From Rhodococcus sp. HM1 (GTDB taxonomy: Bacteria; Actinomycetota; Actinomycetes; Mycobacteriales; Mycobacteriaceae), in contig NZ_JALPTB010000033.1 in NCBI RefSeq assembly GCF_023218075.1, forward strand, positions 1-64,000: a stretch of 64,000 nt of DNA. The letters are read 5' to 3'. How positions within the stretch are numbered: position 1 is the stretch's first letter; each line of letters begins with the position of its first letter. A program made the position numbers and the translations under genes. Shown here one piece after another: positions 61,470-64,000 of the stretch. The notes below the pieces were generated by a model. The model made no database searches and was not told the origin of the DNA. It was given only the letters and a program-made list of their open reading frames with translations.

Positions 61470-62263
61470 CCAGCACCTCGCAACGAGGTATGTCGGCACC
61501 GGGTGATCTGCTCCACTACACCGAGTACCCGCGAGCGGCCCTCGACGGGGCGCTCCTCGCGTGCGCGGCACCCCTGTTCGCCGCACTTCCGCGCGGAGAC
61601 AACCATCCCGTGCTCATCCTGCCGCGCCTGCACGGAACCGACATGTCCGCGGCGACGATGCATTTCGTGCTCCGGGGACTCGGATACCGGACCTACGGGT
61701 GGCGGCTCGGCCGCAACATCGGCCCCACCGGAAAAGCGGTGCACGGCATGCGGGCACGGCTGGACTACCTGACCAATCGGTTCCAGCAACCGGTCACGGT
61801 CATCGGGTGGAGTCTCGGCGGTATCTACGCCCGCCAGTTGGCTCGTCGCACTCCGGACGCCGTCCGGCAGGTCATCACGCTGGGCAGCCCGATCCGTCTG
61901 GCCCGGCACGAGCAGAGCCGCGCCAACCGACTGTTCCATTCGTACGCCCACGAGCACATCGAGCCGTTGGACGTACCGCTCGAACGGGGCAAGGGTCCGC
62001 TCCCGGTCCCAGCGACGTCGATCTACAGCCCGCTCGACGGCGTCGTCGCCTGGCGGACCTGCCTCGACGAGCCGTCCGAGCGTGCAGAGAACATCGCCGT
62101 CCTGGCCAGCCACATCGGGATCATCGGTCACCCTGCAGCGTTGTGGGCCGTCGCGGACCGTCTCGCCCAACCCGTCGGCAGGTGGACCCCGTTCCGGCCC
62201 CCGCCGTGGCTGTGGATGGCCTACCCAGAACCCGAAAGTCCCGTACCAGAAGGTCTGTCATGA
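61466..62263 (+). CDS. Alpha/beta hydrolase
   Basis: 265 residues. Nucleophile motif G-W-S-L-G-G near residues 113-118; oxyanion region ILPRLHGTDMSAATM; a late Asp (YSPLDGVVAW) and His (SHIGIIGHP) complete a triad. The RLHGTDMSAATMHFVLRGLGYRTYGWRLGRNIGPT block is typical of lipase-like proteins of actinobacteria found near PHA genes. It may be a PHA or lactone/ester hydrolase. It is coupled to both neighbours by ATGA overlaps (61466-61469 and 62260-62263). Confidence 0.78.
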   Translation: MTSTSQRGMSAPGDLLHYTEYPRAALDGALLACAAPLFAALPRGDNHPVLILPRLHGTDMSAATMHFVLRGLGYRTYGWRLGRNIGPTGKAVHGMRARLDYLTNRFQQPVTVIGWSLGGIYARQLARRTPDAVRQVITLGSPIRLARHEQSRANRLFHSYAHEHIEPLDVPLERGKGPLPVPATSIYSPLDGVVAWRTCLDEPSERAENIAVLASHIGIIGHPAALWAVADRLAQPVGRWTPFRPPPWLWMAYPEPESPVPEGLS

Positions 62264-63843
62264 CGAACCTCGCTCACATCCTCACCGAGTCCGCGCGCCG
62301 ATATCCCGATCGGCCCGCGTTTCGTGTCGACGACGTCGTCGTCACCTATGCAGAACTCGACGCACTGACCGCGCGCGCCGCGGCCCGCCTCCGGGCCCGA
62401 GGAGTCCTGCCGGGTGACCGAGTCGCGATCGCACTGCCGAACGTTCTGGCATTCCCGGTTCTCTACTACGGCGTTCTTCGCGCCGGCGCGACCGTCGTGC
62501 CGATGAACCCGCTGCTCAAGGCCCGCGAACTCGAGCACCACTTCCGTGACTCCGGTGCCGCGCTCGCATTGGTGTGGAGCACCGTGGCGGCCGAGGCGGA
62601 TTCCGCCGCCGCAGCGACCGGAACCACGGCTGTCGTCGTCGACGAGGAGACCGTCGCGGCCGTCGCGGAGTGGCCGGCCACCGAGGATGTCGCCGCGCGA
62701 GACGACGCCGATACGGCCGTGATCCTCTACACCTCCGGTACGACCGGGACCCCGAAGGGTGCCCAGCTCACCCACGCGAATCTGCGTCGCAACGCCACCA
62801 CGTTCGTCGACATGTTCGACTTCGGCCCCGGCGACGTGGTGGCGGGGTGCCTGCCGTTCTTCCATGCGTTCGGGCAGAGCAACGCACTGAACGCCTCCAT
62901 CCTGGCGGGTGCGAGTGTGTCGCTGGTACAACGCTTCGACGCTGCGAAGGTTCTGCAGCTCATCGAGCGACACGGGGTGACCGTATTCGAGGGCGTTCCC
63001 ACGATGTATGTCGGCCTGCTCCACACCGATCTCGGGCCGGTCGACACCTCGAGTCTGCGCATGTGTGTCTCCGGTGGTGCCGCGTTGCCGGTCGAGGTTC
63101 TGAACGGCTTCGAGGAGACCTTCGGCGCCCCGATTCTCGAGGGTTACGGTCTGACCGAGACGTCGCCGACCGCCACTTTCAACCGGCTCGGCCACACGAA
63201 GCCCGGTTCGATCGGACTGCCCATCGACGGTGTCGAAATGAAGGTGGTGGACAGGAACGGCGCCGAGGTCCCGTCCGGTGAGGTCGGCGAGATCGTCATC
63301 CGGGGGCACAACGTGATGAAGGGCTACTGGAACCGCCCGGACGCCACCGCGGCGGCGATCGTCGACGGATGGTTCCATACCGGCGACATGGCCGTCCGCG
63401 ACGACGACGGCTTCTACTTCGTCGTCGACCGCAAGAAGGACATCATCATTCGGGGCGGGTACAACATCTACCCGCGCGAGATCGAAGAAGTGCTCTACGA
63501 GCATCCCGCAGTGCGCGAGGCCGCGGTCATCGGTGTGCCTCACGCGACGCACGGTGAGGAGGTCGCCGCCGCGATCACCTTGCGTGCCGGTGCCGCCGCG
63601 ACACCCGACGAACTCCGCGAGTACGTCAGGACCCGCGTGGCCGCCTACAAGTATCCGCGCCATGTCTGGCTGGTCGACAAACTTCCCAAGGGAAGCACCG
63701 GCAAGATCCTCAAGCGCGAGATCGACTTCCCCGCAGAGATTCTGGGGACTTCTACGCCCTCCGGTCGGGATCGGGGCCATCGGCCGTCCGACCCGAACGG
63801 GCGCCACCGGCACACCGAACCGGCCGCCGCGCCGACCACATGA
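62260..63843 (+). CDS. Acyl-CoA ligase (fatty-acid type)
   Basis: 527 residues of the ANL superfamily. The ATP motif Y-T-S-G-T-T-G-T-P-K-G is at 157-167; EGYGLTETSP, GWFHTGDMAVRDDDGF and the hinge region D-R-K-K-D follow, and the catalytic Lys is in KGSTGKILKRE. It activates a fatty or cyclic acid to its CoA ester, feeding beta-oxidation or the upstream PhaC. The last 30 residues are an unusual Pro/Arg/His-rich tail. It starts inside the hydrolase stop (ATGA). Confidence 0.88.
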   Translation: MTNLAHILTESARRYPDRPAFRVDDVVVTYAELDALTARAAARLRARGVLPGDRVAIALPNVLAFPVLYYGVLRAGATVVPMNPLLKARELEHHFRDSGAALALVWSTVAAEADSAAAATGTTAVVVDEETVAAVAEWPATEDVAARDDADTAVILYTSGTTGTPKGAQLTHANLRRNATTFVDMFDFGPGDVVAGCLPFFHAFGQSNALNASILAGASVSLVQRFDAAKVLQLIERHGVTVFEGVPTMYVGLLHTDLGPVDTSSLRMCVSGGAALPVEVLNGFEETFGAPILEGYGLTETSPTATFNRLGHTKPGSIGLPIDGVEMKVVDRNGAEVPSGEVGEIVIRGHNVMKGYWNRPDATAAAIVDGWFHTGDMAVRDDDGFYFVVDRKKDIIIRGGYNIYPREIEEVLYEHPAVREAAVIGVPHATHGEEVAAAITLRAGAAATPDELREYVRTRVAAYKYPRHVWLVDKLPKGSTGKILKREIDFPAEILGTSTPSGRDRGHRPSDPNGRHRHTEPAAAPTT

Positions 63844-63872
63844 CGAAACCTGCTCCCCCATCGGAGAACCGA

Positions 63873-64000
63873 ATGACTTCGACAACAACCGATCCGGACA
63901 CTCGACGCAGACGAACCGTCGCGTGGGTCGTGTCCCTCGCCACCGTCGGCCTGATCTTCGACGGCTACGACCTCGTCGCCTACGGCGCGGTGGTGTCCAC
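63873..64000 (+). CDS. MFS transporter, aromatic acid:H+ symporter type, N-terminal part
   Basis: The first 42 codons only; cut by the window end. The reading MTSTTTDPDTRRRRTVAWVV then V-G-L-I-F-D-G-Y-D-L-V-A-Y-G-A-V carries the D-G-Y-D signature of helix 1 in the aromatic-acid/benzoate symporter family (PcaK, BenK). CATCGGAGAACC precedes the ATG, 29 bases after the ligase stop. It would import a cyclic or aromatic acid for the region. Confidence 0.72.
   Translation, partial: MTSTTTDPDTRRRRTVAWVVSLATVGLIFDGYDLVAYGAVVS

Overview
The window is GC-rich (about two thirds G+C) with strong G/C preference at third codon positions, GTG starts, ATGA/GTGA gene overlaps and actinobacterial families (ECF41 sigma factor, HspR-type operator, HelY helicase, fused Ser/Thr kinase-LuxR regulator, twin-arginine signals and lipoprotein anchors in a Gram-positive setting). 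Together with a cyclohexanone monooxygenase that looks, from memory, very close to the characterised Rhodococcus enzymes, this points to a Rhodococcus chromosome (species not resolvable from sequence alone). No rRNA, tRNA, CRISPR, transposase or phage gene was seen.

Layout. 1-6,000: end of an aromatic-ring hydroxylase gene, an MFS transporter, a pseudo-receiver/winged-helix/GAF regulator, then the two subunits of a 3-oxoacid CoA-transferase and a thiolase: the lower part of an aromatic (3-oxoadipate-like) pathway, closed by two strong hairpins. 6,100-9,900: a small DUF3263-like protein and a very large kinase/NTPase/LuxR regulator. 10,100-12,800: ArsR and VOC genes diverging from an ECF41 sigma gene, with a second VOC gene and a carboxymuconolactone-decarboxylase-family (CMD) gene that carries a textbook ECF41 promoter. 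12,900-22,400: DapC-like aminotransferase, AraC regulator, VOC proteins, Zn-alcohol dehydrogenase, CinA, a frameshifted membrane-protein gene behind a MerR regulator, DAHP synthase, acetate-type transporter. 22,600-31,000: TetR/P450 pair, M23 lipoprotein, dehydrogenase, HSL esterase, a ClpC-like ATPase with an HspR (HAIR) operator. 31,000-35,200: ohrR-ohr, helY, an SDR. 35,200-40,700: hydantoin/allantoin-type uptake and racemase genes with GntR and IclR regulators and an APC permease.

41,000-52,350: a DUF2235 hydrolase, then the most unusual region: eight tightly packed genes, 43,012-49,435, that look like a methylamine/aralkylamine dehydrogenase (mau/aau) cluster rebuilt for a Gram-positive cell. 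It has MauE-, MauD-, MauA- and MauB-like proteins, a Tat-exported multicopper oxidase, two lipoprotein cupredoxins (amicyanin-like) and a MauF-like membrane protein. No MauG is present. Two secreted/membrane hypotheticals follow.

52,400-64,000: a LysR-headed catabolic region: acyl-CoA dehydrogenase, family III CoA-transferase, SDR, a second CMD-family protein, an NAD(P)-dependent dehydrogenase, cyclohexanone monooxygenase, then a translationally coupled run of a short PhaE-like protein, a class III PhaC-like synthase, an alpha/beta hydrolase and an acyl-CoA ligase, ending in an aromatic-acid-type MFS transporter cut by the window edge. An almost identical TGTTCC-N5-GGAACA dyad precedes both the CMD gene and the monooxygenase gene, suggesting one regulator for a cyclic-ketone regulon.
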